Below are positions 51,803 to 60,289 of a DNA stretch of 64,000 nucleotides, piece after piece; the stretch's first letter is position 1, and the number at the start of each line of letters is the position of its first letter. The translations under genes were made by a program, and so were the position numbers. The notes beneath the pieces were generated by a model. The model saw only the letters and a program-made list of their open reading frames with translations, had not been told where the DNA came from and did not search any database. The stretch is from JAAXHH01 sp965225915 (GTDB lineage Bacteria > JAAXHH01). The DNA lies in contig OZ245326.1 of assembly GCA_965225915.1 (NCBI GenBank), forward strand, positions 1,302,001-1,366,000. The letters run 5' to 3'.

Positions 51803-52780
51803 ATGGAGAACTTTTCCTACGTCAACGCGACAACGATAGAGCAGGTGCCCGCCCTCCTGGGTCGCACCTGGGACGACGCCGTGGTCATGGCGGGCGGAAC
51901 GGACCTGGTCGGCGAAATGAAGGACTACGCCGCATCTCCGAAGCGTGTGGTCAACCTCAAGACCATCGACGGACTATCCTACATCCGGCAGGATGACGAC
52001 GCGCTGCGTATCGGCGCACTGACGACGCTGACGGACGTTTTAACCGATGGTTCCGTGACACAGGCCTATCCTGTGCTCCACCAGGCGGTTTCCGTCATCG
52101 CCTCGCCGCAGATCCGCAACATGGCCACACTGGCCGGGAACATCCTGCAGCGACCGCGCTGTTGGTACTACCGCAGCGAGGATTTCCCCTGTCTCAAGAA
52201 GGGCGGTGCGCGGTGCTACGCGGTGGGCGGCGTCAATACCTACCACGCGATCTTCGGAACCGGGCCAAGCTACATCGTCCATCCCTCCGACGCGGCCCCG
52301 GCGCTCATGGCCCTCGACGCCACGGTGAAAGTCCTCGGGCCCCGCGGCGAGAAAGAGGTGGTCATGGACGACTTCTTCACGCTGCCCGAAATGAATATCC
52401 GAAGGGAGAACATCCTCAGGCCCAACGAAGTAGTTACCGAGTTGGCCATACCGAAACAGGAGGCGAACAGCAAGGGGATGTATCTCAAGGTGCGCGAGCG
52501 GGATTCCATCGATTTCGCCCTTGTCAGCCTGGCTGCGCAGATGACGGTCGAAAACGGAACCTGTCAACGGGCCAGCCTCGTTTTCGGAGGCGTGGCGCCC
52601 GTTCCATGGCGCGCCGTCGAGGCCGAGCAATATCTCAGGGGTCGCAGGATAACGGAATCGCGGGCCGAAAGCGCCGCCGAAGCGGCGGTGGAAGACGCTA
52701 AGCCCATGCCGAACAACAGTTACAAGGTGGAAATCGCGAAGAACCTCGTCAAGCAGGCCGTTCTGGCCCTGGCGTCGTAA
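51803..52780 (+). CDS. FAD-binding subunit of the molybdenum hydroxylase
   Basis: A 325-residue CoxM/PaoB-like flavoprotein. VVMAGGTDLVGEMKDYAASP is the FAD loop, followed by LRIGALTTLTDVL and QIRNMATLAGNILQRPRCWY. The Cys-containing YYRSEDFPCLKKGGARCYAV insert resembles PaoB and 4-hydroxybenzoyl-CoA-reductase beta chains, which carry an extra [4Fe-4S] cluster. The C-terminal CO-dehydrogenase-flavoprotein domain ends LVKQAVLAL. The start is 3 nt after the large-subunit stop. It passes electrons to an unknown acceptor in the periplasm if the complex is exported. Confidence 0.93.
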   Translation: MENFSYVNATTIEQVPALLGRTWDDAVVMAGGTDLVGEMKDYAASPKRVVNLKTIDGLSYIRQDDDALRIGALTTLTDVLTDGSVTQAYPVLHQAVSVIASPQIRNMATLAGNILQRPRCWYYRSEDFPCLKKGGARCYAVGGVNTYHAIFGTGPSYIVHPSDAAPALMALDATVKVLGPRGEKEVVMDDFFTLPEMNIRRENILRPNEVVTELAIPKQEANSKGMYLKVRERDSIDFALVSLAAQMTVENGTCQRASLVFGGVAPVPWRAVEAEQYLRGRRITESRAESAAEAAVEDAKPMPNNSYKVEIAKNLVKQAVLALAS

Positions 52781-52791
52781 AGGAGTCCATC

Positions 52792-53001
52792 ATGGCACAA
52801 CCCGTATGCCGGTATCTGAGAACAAAATCGTTCTATACCGCGGAAAAGAACGAGAAGACGCTGACCGAGGAATCTCCGGGACGCGCATTCTGGTGTGTCC
52901 GGTCCGTCTCGGCCATAGGTCCCGACGACCGGATCGTGGGCCCTTCGGAATGCAGCGCGGAACGCGTCTGTTTCGAAACCGTCGATGTAAGTTTCGTGTA
53001 G
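52792..53001 (+). CDS. Small unknown protein in the molybdenum-hydroxylase operon
   Basis: A 69-residue ORF beginning MAQPVCRYLRTKSFYTAEKN and ending CFETVDVSFV. AAAGGAG lies 6-7 nt before the ATG, and it starts 11 nt after the FAD subunit, so I take it as a real gene. It contains four Cys (residues 6, 35, 54 and 60) and no signal peptide or membrane segment. I do not recognise the family. Position suggests an accessory role, for example in cluster or cofactor handling, or a small extra subunit, but nothing in the sequence proves it. It is followed 14 nt later by the fumarase gene. Confidence 0.65.
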   Translation: MAQPVCRYLRTKSFYTAEKNEKTLTEESPGRAFWCVRSVSAIGPDDRIVGPSECSAERVCFETVDVSFV

Positions 53002-53015
53002 GAGTCGCCTGACCA

Positions 53016-54638
53016 TTGCATGACTTTGTCTACCACGAGCTTCTGCCCGTGGGCAAGGACGACACGCCGTACCGCCAGCTGACCACGGATTTCGTCTCTA
53101 CGGGTACGTTCGAGGGACGTGATATCCTCAAGGTCGACACGGCCGGACTGACCATGCTCGCGGACCAGGCCATCCGGGACAGCGCCCATCTACTCAGACC
53201 GGGTCATCTGGCTCAACTGCGCAGGATCCTCGATGATCCCGAGGCGTCCGACAACGATCGTTTCGTCGCCATGGAAATGCTGAAGAACGCCAACATCTCC
53301 GCCGGCGGCATCCTGCCCATGTGCCAGGACACGGGGACGATCATCGTCATGGGCAAGAAGGGGCACCTCGTCTGGACGGAGGGCGATGACGAAGCAGCGA
53401 TTTCACGGGGGACCATGAACGCCTTCCTGCAGACCAACCTGCGGTACAGTCAGCAGGCGCCGCTGGATATGTTCAAGGAGTCGAACACGCGGACCAACCT
53501 GCCCGCGCAGATCGAGATCTACACGGACCAGGGCGGCGAGTACAAGCTGATGTTCATGACCAAAGGCGGCGGTTCGGCGAACAAGAGCCTCCTCTTCCAG
53601 GAAACGAGGGCGCTGCTGAACGAGGAACGGTTCCTCGAATTCGTCGATGAGAAACTGCGCATGCTCGGCACGGCGGCTTGTCCTCCGTACCATCTGGCCA
53701 TCGTGATCGGGGGCACCTCCGCGGAATACACGCTGAAGGTGGCCAAGCTGGCGAGCGCCCGCGTCTTGGACACCCTGCCCACCCAGGGCAACGAATACGG
53801 CCAGTCCTTCCGCGACCTCGAAATGGAAGCGAAAGTGCTCAAGATGAGCCAGGAAATCGGAATCGGCGCACAGTTCGGCGGGAAGTACTTCTGTCACGAC
53901 GTGCGCGTGGTCCGCATGCCGCGGCACAGCGCCTCCTGTCCCGTGGGCATAGCCGTGTCCTGTGCAGCAGACCGTCAGATCCTTTCCAGGATCACGCGGG
54001 ACGGGATTTTCCTTGAACAGCTGGAAACCGAGCCTTCGAAATACATGCCTGAGATCGTTACCGAAACTCTTGGCGGCGAGGTGGTGCAGATCGATCTCAA
54101 CCGGTCCATGTCCGAAATCCGAGCAACGCTCAGCGGCTATCCGGTCTCCACACGGCTTTCCCTTACCGGTCCCATGATCGTCGCCCGGGATATTGCCCAC
54201 GCCAAGCTCAAGGAACGGCTGGACCGCGGTGAAGTCATGCCGCAGTACCTGAAAGATATGTGCGTCTACTATGCCGGTCCGGCCAAGACTCCGGAAGGAT
54301 ACGCCTCCGGTTCCTTCGGCCCCACCACGGCGGGTCGCATGGATACCTATGTGGACCAGTTCCAGGCGGCGGGCGGCAGCATGGTCATGCTGGCCAAGGG
54401 AAACCGGTCCGTGCAGGTCACCAACGCCTGCAAGAAGCACGGCGGATTCTACCTGGGGTCCATCGGGGGGCCGGCCGCCCGGCTGGCGAAGGATTCCATC
54501 CGGGATGTATCGGTGGTGGAATACGAGGACCTTGGCATGGAGGCCGTGTGGCGCATCGAGGTGGAGGACTTCCCCGCCTTCATCGTGGTGGACGACAAGG
54601 GCAACGATTTCTTCTCCGGATTCATGCGCAGGAACTGA
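53016..54638 (+). CDS. Class I (iron-sulfur) fumarate hydratase
   Basis: A 540-residue FumA/FumB-type enzyme, interconverting fumarate and malate with a [4Fe-4S] cluster. The cluster ligands are visible as MCQDTGTI near residue 105, GTAACPPYH near 228 and SASCPVGIAVSCAA near 315. The N-terminal alpha domain (NANISAGGILPMCQDTG) and C-terminal beta domain (LTGPMIVARDIAHAKL, YYAGPAKTPEGYASGSFGPT) are fused as in the single-chain form. The start is TTG at 53016 with AGGAG upstream. It may be co-transcribed with the molybdenum-hydroxylase genes. It feeds malate to the TCA cycle; an Ldh2-type dehydrogenase lies convergent downstream. Confidence 0.95.
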   Translation: MHDFVYHELLPVGKDDTPYRQLTTDFVSTGTFEGRDILKVDTAGLTMLADQAIRDSAHLLRPGHLAQLRRILDDPEASDNDRFVAMEMLKNANISAGGILPMCQDTGTIIVMGKKGHLVWTEGDDEAAISRGTMNAFLQTNLRYSQQAPLDMFKESNTRTNLPAQIEIYTDQGGEYKLMFMTKGGGSANKSLLFQETRALLNEERFLEFVDEKLRMLGTAACPPYHLAIVIGGTSAEYTLKVAKLASARVLDTLPTQGNEYGQSFRDLEMEAKVLKMSQEIGIGAQFGGKYFCHDVRVVRMPRHSASCPVGIAVSCAADRQILSRITRDGIFLEQLETEPSKYMPEIVTETLGGEVVQIDLNRSMSEIRATLSGYPVSTRLSLTGPMIVARDIAHAKLKERLDRGEVMPQYLKDMCVYYAGPAKTPEGYASGSFGPTTAGRMDTYVDQFQAAGGSMVMLAKGNRSVQVTNACKKHGGFYLGSIGGPAARLAKDSIRDVSVVEYEDLGMEAVWRIEVEDFPAFIVVDDKGNDFFSGFMRRN

Positions 54639-54695
54639 TTCAACACGTTCACCGCGCAGGCTACGCCTTCCGAACAGCCATACTTACACGTCACG

Positions 54696-54730
54696 CAACA
54701 GGTCTCCACCCGGGCCGTAAACCCCTGTTG
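54696..54730 (+). terminator. Possible terminator between convergent genes
   Basis: CAACAGG (54696-54702) and CCTGTTG (54724-54730) can pair over a 21-nt loop and are followed by TTATT. It lies between the fumarase stop and the end of the convergent dehydrogenase gene. The stem is short. Confidence 0.35.
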
Positions 54731-54769
54731 TTATTCGAGTTCTGCTACGCAACCCATCGTCCTTTCAAA

Positions 54770-55813
54770 CTACTCTTCCCACGGTGCTTCCAACCCGTAT
54801 TTCACTGCGACTTCGCTTAGTTTTTCACGGGTGCCGGGCGGTAGCGGAATGCCGTTTACTATACGCTCCCGGTGAACGCGTTCCTCCGGCTCGCCGGGTA
54901 CGAAGAGTTCGTCTACCCCCTCGATGCGCGGCAACCCTTTCATGGCCGCGGTAAGGTCATCGATATGGGCCCGGTATTCCGCCGGATCGGTGAAGGCGGC
55001 GATATCGATGGCGCCGATGAAACTGTTCTGTACGCCTGGCGTGGCGCCGGGACCCGTGATGGCGGCGGTCAACAGTGGGTTTCCGACCATCAGGCTTGAA
55101 AGGCATTCAAACATTAGAGCCAGGCCGTAACCTTTGTAGCCCCCGGCCGGCTGCAGGAACCGGGCCTGACGCGGGTCCGTCGTCGGATGGCCGTCTTCGT
55201 CAAGCGCCCATGTGTCGGGGATGGACTCGCCCCGATCTATGGCCACGTCCAGCTTGCCGAAGGCGGCCACGCTGGTGGCCATGTCCAGGGAGATCAAGCG
55301 AGTACCGCTTCCCGGTACGGCGATGGCGATCGGGCTGTTGTGCACCCCGGGCGCCCGCGCGCCCGGCGGTACCATGTTCGGGGGATTGCAGACGGAAGCG
55401 ATTCCGGCCATGTTTTCCCGCGCCGCCATTTGTGCATAGTATGCCATGGCGCCCTGGTGGGTCGTGTTACGGATCAGCACCCACCCGATGCCTGCTCCGC
55501 GGGCCTTGGCTATCGCCTGTTTCATGGCGTAGGTCGTCACCACCGGCCCGAAAGCGCGATCGGCCTCGATGAGCATCGTGGCGGGGGTTTCCCGTTCGAT
55601 CCGGATATCCGGATGGGGATTGTAGTGTCCCGCCTCCACCGAGCGGATATAACCGGCGACGCGTTGAACGCCGTGGGAGTCCACCCCCCGAAGATTCGCC
55701 CACACGAGCACCTCAGCTTCGACGGCCGCGTCCTCGGCCGACAATCCCGCGTGCTCGAATACCGCCGCCGTGAAAGTCTGCAACCTGTACCAATCCACCC
55801 GAATGTCCGCCAT
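54770..55813 (-). CDS. Malate/L-lactate dehydrogenase family oxidoreductase (Ldh2 type)
   Basis: A 347-residue NAD(P)-dependent dehydrogenase of the MDH/LDH2 family (relatives AllD, YlbC, ComC, DpkA). VDWYRLQTFTAAVFEHAGLS starts the fold. LVWANLRGVDSHGVQRVAGY holds the catalytic His region. NPPNMVPPGARAPGVHNSPI, LDMATSVAAFGKLD and GGYKGYGLALMFECLSSLMV are family signatures. Substrates in the family include malate, L-lactate, ureidoglycolate, sulfolactate and cyclic imines; the choice here is open. I start at ATG 55813, which has GGAAAGGAAGG before it; the frame is open further up. Convergent with the fumarase gene. Confidence 0.9.
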   Translation of the reverse strand: MADIRVDWYRLQTFTAAVFEHAGLSAEDAAVEAEVLVWANLRGVDSHGVQRVAGYIRSVEAGHYNPHPDIRIERETPATMLIEADRAFGPVVTTYAMKQAIAKARGAGIGWVLIRNTTHQGAMAYYAQMAARENMAGIASVCNPPNMVPPGARAPGVHNSPIAIAVPGSGTRLISLDMATSVAAFGKLDVAIDRGESIPDTWALDEDGHPTTDPRQARFLQPAGGYKGYGLALMFECLSSLMVGNPLLTAAITGPGATPGVQNSFIGAIDIAAFTDPAEYRAHIDDLTAAMKGLPRIEGVDELFVPGEPEERVHRERIVNGIPLPPGTREKLSEVAVKYGLEAPWEE

Positions 55814-56206
55814 GAGCCTTCCTTTCCAACAACTGAATCCCGTGCCGTCGAACAAAGGTCGCCAACTGTACGTATCGGTTAAAAGAATGCCGTAAGATAG
55901 AATGTCAGTCCACACCACGCCAGAGGTTACTTCCCGGCCTCGGGGTCTGGTCGGATGGAAACTTGAACCACAGCGGAGCCGACCTGCGCGACCCGGGTAC
56001 TCCTCCCGCTATCTTCATCGTTGACAAAGCGCGCACCGAACGGTAAAGTTCCCCTTGCATTCCCGGTGCCGTGGACTCAGGGACACCATGTGTATTCGTG
56101 GTGTCGATCGATGAAGAGACACTGCGCGAACGAGTGGCGACGCCCCGTTGAAACCTCCAGCCAGGGGGCGTCGATCGATACTGTTTTACCTTGATGCGCG
56201 ATTGCC
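55814..56206. other. 393-bp divergent spacer with one promoter
   Basis: No gene is seen. It contains a promoter for the yggT operon at 56021-56049 and two copies of GTCGATCGAT (near 56103 and 56169). Apart from these I see nothing. Confidence 0.5.
56021..56049 (+). promoter_or_regulatory. Promoter of the yggT-tsaB-rimI operon
   Basis: Consensus TTGACA (56021-56026), 17 bp, TAAAGT (56044-56049). The leader to the yggT ATG would be about 150 nt. Confidence 0.55.
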
Positions 56207-56455
56207 ATGATCCTGATTCTGATGCTACGTATATACCTGGTGCTGGTCATCATCCGCGCGGTGATGTCCTGGTTCAATCCGGATCCGACCGCACCGCTCG
56301 TTCGCGTGCTGACCTGGCTTACGGAACCGGTTATGGCCCCCTTCAGGCGGATCATACCTCCCATTGCCGTGCCGAAGACCAACGTGCGCATCGACCTCTC
56401 CCCGTTCTTCGTACTGTTGATCGGAGGCTGGCTGCTGTCCAAGCTGCGTTTCTAG
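56207..56455 (+). CDS. YggT family membrane protein
   Basis: An 82-residue protein with two membrane helices, one at the start (MILILMLRIYLVLVIIRAVM) and one at the end (LSPFFVLLIGGWLL). Between them the family motif SWFNPDPTAPLVRVLTWLTE and PFRRIIPPI can be read. YggT/Ycf19 proteins are small inner-membrane proteins linked to division-plane or thylakoid organisation and osmotic or ion phenotypes; the mechanism is uncertain. tsaB follows after 12 nt. There is no strong ribosome site before the ATG. Confidence 0.87.
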   Translation: MILILMLRIYLVLVIIRAVMSWFNPDPTAPLVRVLTWLTEPVMAPFRRIIPPIAVPKTNVRIDLSPFFVLLIGGWLLSKLRF

Positions 56456-56467
56456 GGAAAACCAATC

Positions 56468-57220
56468 ATGATCGTTGTGGGACTCGAGACTTCTTCCGCC
56501 ACCGCCGGAATCGCGGTGATCCGGGATCAGCAGGTGATGGCCGACGCGACGCTGGAAATCGGTGCGGTATACGCGGAACAACTGCCCGGGATCCTGGAAC
56601 GTACCATGGGTGACCTGGGCCTGAAATGGTCGGAGGTGGAAGGATTCGCGATCTCGATCGGACCAGGATCCTACACCGGTCTCCGGGTAGGATTGAGCCT
56701 GGTAAAGGGTCTTGCCTACGTGACTAAGCGGCCCGTCGCCGCCGTGCCCACGCTCGATACCGTCGCCTTCCAGGTACCCTACTGCCGGTATCCAGTCCAC
56801 GTGCTGGCAGATGCCCGCAGGGGCCAGGTTTACGAAGCCAGATACGATACGGAAGACGGTAGGCCGAAGCGGATTACCGACTTCAGGGTTGGGATCCTCG
56901 AAGACGTGGTCGAGCACATCGAAGATTCGGTATTGCTGATCGGCAGTGGCGTCGACGCTTACCGTTCACGCATCATTGACGTGCTAGGTGAACGCGCACG
57001 CTTCGCTCCACCGGGCACCGGACGCCTGATGGCTTCGTCGACTGCGTTCCTCGGAATGGACAAATTATCGAAGGGTGAGCATGCATCCCTGAACGAACTC
57101 GAACCCCTTTACCTGCGAAGACCGGATTTCGCGAAGCAACCACCATCCCGGTTTGAGCGAGCACCGGCTGCCAGTCCCTCCCCCGACCCGCATAGCAGGT
57201 CCGAACATTCGACGGACTGA
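56468..57220 (+). CDS. tsaB: tRNA threonylcarbamoyladenosine biosynthesis protein TsaB
   Basis: A 250-residue ASKHA-fold protein that scaffolds TsaD and TsaE in making t6A at position 37 of ANN-decoding tRNAs. VVGLETSSATAGIAVIRDQQ opens the fold. FAISIGPGSYTGLRVGLSLV is the TsaB signature, and VLADARRGQVYEARYD follows. The C-terminal tail beyond residue 225 is Pro/Ser-rich and unconserved. AGGGAA lies before the ATG. It is followed 3 nt later by rimI, a pairing seen in many bacteria. Confidence 0.95.
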   Translation: MIVVGLETSSATAGIAVIRDQQVMADATLEIGAVYAEQLPGILERTMGDLGLKWSEVEGFAISIGPGSYTGLRVGLSLVKGLAYVTKRPVAAVPTLDTVAFQVPYCRYPVHVLADARRGQVYEARYDTEDGRPKRITDFRVGILEDVVEHIEDSVLLIGSGVDAYRSRIIDVLGERARFAPPGTGRLMASSTAFLGMDKLSKGEHASLNELEPLYLRRPDFAKQPPSRFERAPAASPSPDPHSRSEHSTD

Positions 57221-57223
57221 CCC

Positions 57224-57676
57224 ATGCCCGAGACGAATCAGTTCGTCATACGGAAAATGGCTCGTGGACACATCCCCCAGGTCCTGGAAATCGAACGGGC
57301 TTCCTATCCCTCTCCCTGGTCTGTAAAAGCCTTTGCAAACGAGATGATGTCCGCATCTTCCGTCAACATTGTAGCCATGGAGGCGATGTCCGTGGTTGGA
57401 TTCCTGGTAGCATGGATCGTTGTTGACCAGTTGCACGTCGCTAACATCGCTGTAGCTGGTGACCATCGCCGCCGGGGCGTTGGTGGCGCGATGATGAAAT
57501 GGCTTCTCGCGGAGGCTGCGCAAAGGGGTTGCGCCACCTCGACGCTGGAGGTACGCGAATCGAACCGGGCGGCGCGATCCATGTACAACCAGTTGGGATA
57601 TCGCTCGGTATCCATTAGAAAGACCTACTATTCGAATCCACCGGAAGACGCCGTGGTCATGATGAAGACGTTGTGA
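57224..57676 (+). CDS. rimI: Ribosomal protein S18 alanine N-acetyltransferase
   Basis: A 150-residue GNAT acetyltransferase that modifies the N-terminus of S18. VLEIERASYPSPWSVKAFAN is the RimI start. QLHVANIAVAGDHRRRGVGG is the acetyl-CoA loop. LEVRESNRAARSMYNQLGYR and the C-terminal RKTYYSNPPEDAVVMMK complete the family pattern. It starts 3 nt after the tsaB stop. Directly downstream the base composition changes sharply to AT-rich, so this marks the end of the native operon. Confidence 0.95.
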   Translation: MPETNQFVIRKMARGHIPQVLEIERASYPSPWSVKAFANEMMSASSVNIVAMEAMSVVGFLVAWIVVDQLHVANIAVAGDHRRRGVGGAMMKWLLAEAAQRGCATSTLEVRESNRAARSMYNQLGYRSVSIRKTYYSNPPEDAVVMMKTL

Positions 57677-57684
57677 TGGTTGGT

Positions 57685-57715
57685 ATCAAACACAAACTAT
57701 TGTGCCGTGTTTGAT
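57685..57715. repeat. 9-bp inverted repeat at the edge of the AT-rich island
   Basis: ATCAAACAC (57685-57693) and GTGTTTGAT (57707-57715) with a 13-nt loop, starting 8 bp after the rimI stop. It could be the rimI terminator (no T-run follows) or an end of the inserted segment. A nested CACAA/TTGTG pair is an alternative stem. Confidence 0.5.
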
Positions 57716-57857
57716 GTCAAATAAGATGCATATAATCAACGTAAACAGTATTTTTAGTTTGTATACATAAACATATGTTCTATATTTGTATGAGATTGCG
57801 TTTATTGTTATACAGTCAACTATCTTGTCAAATAATACGTCATATTAGAGGTACAGT

Positions 57858-59051
57858 ATGAATTGGGATGGGTTCTCTTTTGAGTATGATCTTGATTACA
57901 AAGATCTTTTTGATGATCTCATTTCTATAGAGGCTTACAAACAAGCCTCTCTGAATCTGGCCTTCCCCCAAGAGTGGCAAAACCAATTAGATCGTTTGAA
58001 CAGAGTACGCGCGGTTCATGGAACTACTGCCATCGAAGGAAACCCGCTTTCCGAAGCAGAGGTCTCCAAGCAAATGGAGTATCTGGATAAACTAACGCAG
58101 AACAGCGAAAGACTGCACGCAACTAGAGAACAACTTCAGATAAGGAACGCTGGTGAGGCTCAATCATGGGTAAGAGAACGGTTTGTCCCAGATAGTCGAC
58201 CTCTTCACTTAGAAGACGTTTCTACAATGCACGAAATGATCACACGAGATTCTGATACTGTTAACAACACACCCGGTAGGCTACGCGGTTTTTCCATAAC
58301 TGTGGGTACACCTGAATTAGGAGGTGTCCATATAGGTGCACCCCACGATAGGTTATCGAATCTGATGCAGGACTATATCAATTTCATAAACTCTCCTTCC
58401 ACTGAGAGGTACCATCCTGTTATTCAAGCCTTGCTCGCTCATTTTTATCTCGTCACGATCCACCCCTTTGGGGATGGAAATGGAAGAGTCTCCCGACTTG
58501 TGGAAGCAGCCATTCTCTATCGGTTTGGCTATAATGTCCGTGGCTTTTACGGACTCTCCAATTATTTCTACCGTCACGAGAGAGAATACAAGACAATCCT
58601 GCAACAGTGCCGGTATGATCAACCTTTCAATCTGACTCCTTTTATTCAGTTTGGAGTGAAGGGATTTGCGAGTGAGCTCAAAGAGATAAACAACTTTGTA
58701 AAAACTAGAATCAACAGGTTGGTTTACCGCAACATGATGGTACAGGCAATTGATACCAAAACCGGCCCGCGAAGACGTCTATTGAACCAAAGAGAATACA
58801 ATTTGTTACTGTATCTGTTGAACGAGACGGAGCCGTTGGATCCCTTTTCCGATGACCCATCTAGAAGAGTTACACTATCGGAATTATGGGCAGACAGATA
58901 CATTCGATCTGTATATCAGAGAGTCACGCTCAGGACATTTCAAAGGGAGTTGATTAGACTTGCTGATTTAGGATTTGTTAATTTTAACAGGGACGATTCG
59001 ATACAGGACTGGATTGTAGAACTCGACTTCGGGGCTATCGAAAGGCATTGA
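57858..59051 (+). CDS. Fic family AMP-transferase-like protein with N-terminal inhibitory helix
   Basis: A 397-residue Fic protein. The catalytic loop HPFGDGNGRVSRL (about residues 202-214) is fully intact, predicting nucleotide (usually AMP) transfer to a target protein. The inhibitory motif TTAIEGN at about residues 56-62 fits the S/T-xxx-E-G/N rule for class II, self-inhibited Fic proteins. Residues 300-397 look like a winged-helix end (TLSELWADRYIRSVYQRVTL). AGAGGT precedes the ATG. The gene and its upstream 180 bp are clearly AT-rich against GC-rich neighbours, and codon use differs, suggesting transfer. Its last 17 bp overlap the convergent glycosyltransferase gene. The target is unknown. 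Confidence 0.92.
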   Translation: MNWDGFSFEYDLDYKDLFDDLISIEAYKQASLNLAFPQEWQNQLDRLNRVRAVHGTTAIEGNPLSEAEVSKQMEYLDKLTQNSERLHATREQLQIRNAGEAQSWVRERFVPDSRPLHLEDVSTMHEMITRDSDTVNNTPGRLRGFSITVGTPELGGVHIGAPHDRLSNLMQDYINFINSPSTERYHPVIQALLAHFYLVTIHPFGDGNGRVSRLVEAAILYRFGYNVRGFYGLSNYFYRHEREYKTILQQCRYDQPFNLTPFIQFGVKGFASELKEINNFVKTRINRLVYRNMMVQAIDTKTGPRRRLLNQREYNLLLYLLNETEPLDPFSDDPSRRVTLSELWADRYIRSVYQRVTLRTFQRELIRLADLGFVNFNRDDSIQDWIVELDFGAIERH

Positions 59052-60213
59052 CGCCGCCTGTCAGCAGTTTCTCCAGCACTGCCGACGCGGACCTGCCTAC
59101 CAGTTCAACGGAAGCCTGTTCGCGGAATACCCGGCCGCCACCCTCGGCGATCTGTTCCAGCAGATCACGGTCCTCATACAGCCTGCGAATGGCGCTGGCC
59201 AGCGCATCGGGATCGCCGCGACGACACAGGATCGCGTTCTCGCCGTCAGTCAACAGTTCCCTGATAGCCGGGGAGTCCGCCGTGATGACTGCCTTGCCCA
59301 TTGCAAGGGCCACAAAAACTTTTCCCGGAATAACACGGGCCGCCTTTTCAGTCGTACCAAAGATACCGAGGCATACACCAGGTCCCCGCAGGTAACGCGG
59401 GATACTATCGTATGGAACCCATTCTGTAAATCGGACGTTGTCCAGGCCCAGTCTCCTCGCGGTCTCATGCATCTCATCGGACAACTGTCCCGATCCAATA
59501 AAATGAAAGACGATGTCCGGTTCGTTCCTGAGCCGCTGTGCCGCCTCCAGCATGAAGGGCAGCCCGTGCAGCGGGGTGAACTTGCCGATGAAAACGACCT
59601 GGAAATTCGTGTCCTCCATCGGTTTCCTACTGGCCGAATCCCGTGTGACGTCCGGTTCCACCGCGCCTACGAATACACGCGCGAACCGGCGGCGCGGCAG
59701 GTTGAAAGTATCCACGAAGTAATCGATATGGGCGTCCGTGTCCAGCAACACGAGATCCGCCTTCGCGCAGGTCCACCGGTCCAGCCAACGCAAGAACCGG
59801 CTTATGAGCGTGCCGTCCGCGAAGGACCGTCGGTCGCAGACCAGGGTGTCGTACAGTGAAATCAGGGGACTGAAGACGAGGGGCCGCCGCGGCAGCCGGG
59901 TCAACAGCCACGCCAGAGGCATATCGAGATGACCGATATAACCTACGACCATCACATCGTATTTTCCTACGGTGAAAACGTATTTGAACATCAGCCTCAG
60001 GTGTGCCAGCCTCAGTTCGATGGCGCGAAGAATCAACGAGAGTGGACTCAGGTACCTGCCGGTCTTGTTTCGTTCCTTCTCCCAGAGGGGCGTGTGGCAC
60101 TCCTGCACCTGCCAGCCTGAACGTCTCAGGCCTTCAATTAGCGTGCGGTTACGCAAGTAGTCGCGTTCGTAGGTGCCGAAAAAACAGATTCGCCCGGGTT
60201 GTGTGGGTGTCAT
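59035..60213 (-). CDS. GT4-type glycosyltransferase
   Basis: A 392-residue glycosyltransferase of the GT-B fold. The N-terminal RICFFGTYERDYLRNRTLIE is followed by a membrane-associating helical stretch (LAHLRLMFKYVFTVGKYDVM). The C-terminal nucleotide-sugar half carries FQVVFIGKFTPLHGLPFMLE, VCLGIFGTTEKAARVIPGKV and the retaining E-x7-E-like region GKAVITADSPAIRELL. It would add a sugar to a lipid-linked or surface glycan at the inner membrane. It is last in the minus-strand order DUF2723, GT4, GT2, GT4. Its 3' end overlaps the fic gene by 17 bp. Confidence 0.86.
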   Translation of the reverse strand: MTPTQPGRICFFGTYERDYLRNRTLIEGLRRSGWQVQECHTPLWEKERNKTGRYLSPLSLILRAIELRLAHLRLMFKYVFTVGKYDVMVVGYIGHLDMPLAWLLTRLPRRPLVFSPLISLYDTLVCDRRSFADGTLISRFLRWLDRWTCAKADLVLLDTDAHIDYFVDTFNLPRRRFARVFVGAVEPDVTRDSASRKPMEDTNFQVVFIGKFTPLHGLPFMLEAAQRLRNEPDIVFHFIGSGQLSDEMHETARRLGLDNVRFTEWVPYDSIPRYLRGPGVCLGIFGTTEKAARVIPGKVFVALAMGKAVITADSPAIRELLTDGENAILCRRGDPDALASAIRRLYEDRDLLEQIAEGGGRVFREQASVELVGRSASAVLEKLLTGGVNAFR

Positions 60214-60289
60214 GATGTTCGCCGGTTACCCTAGAAGCTCGGACTGTCGATGTCAGAAAGCACGTGCCACAAGGACCCTCATGCGTTCC

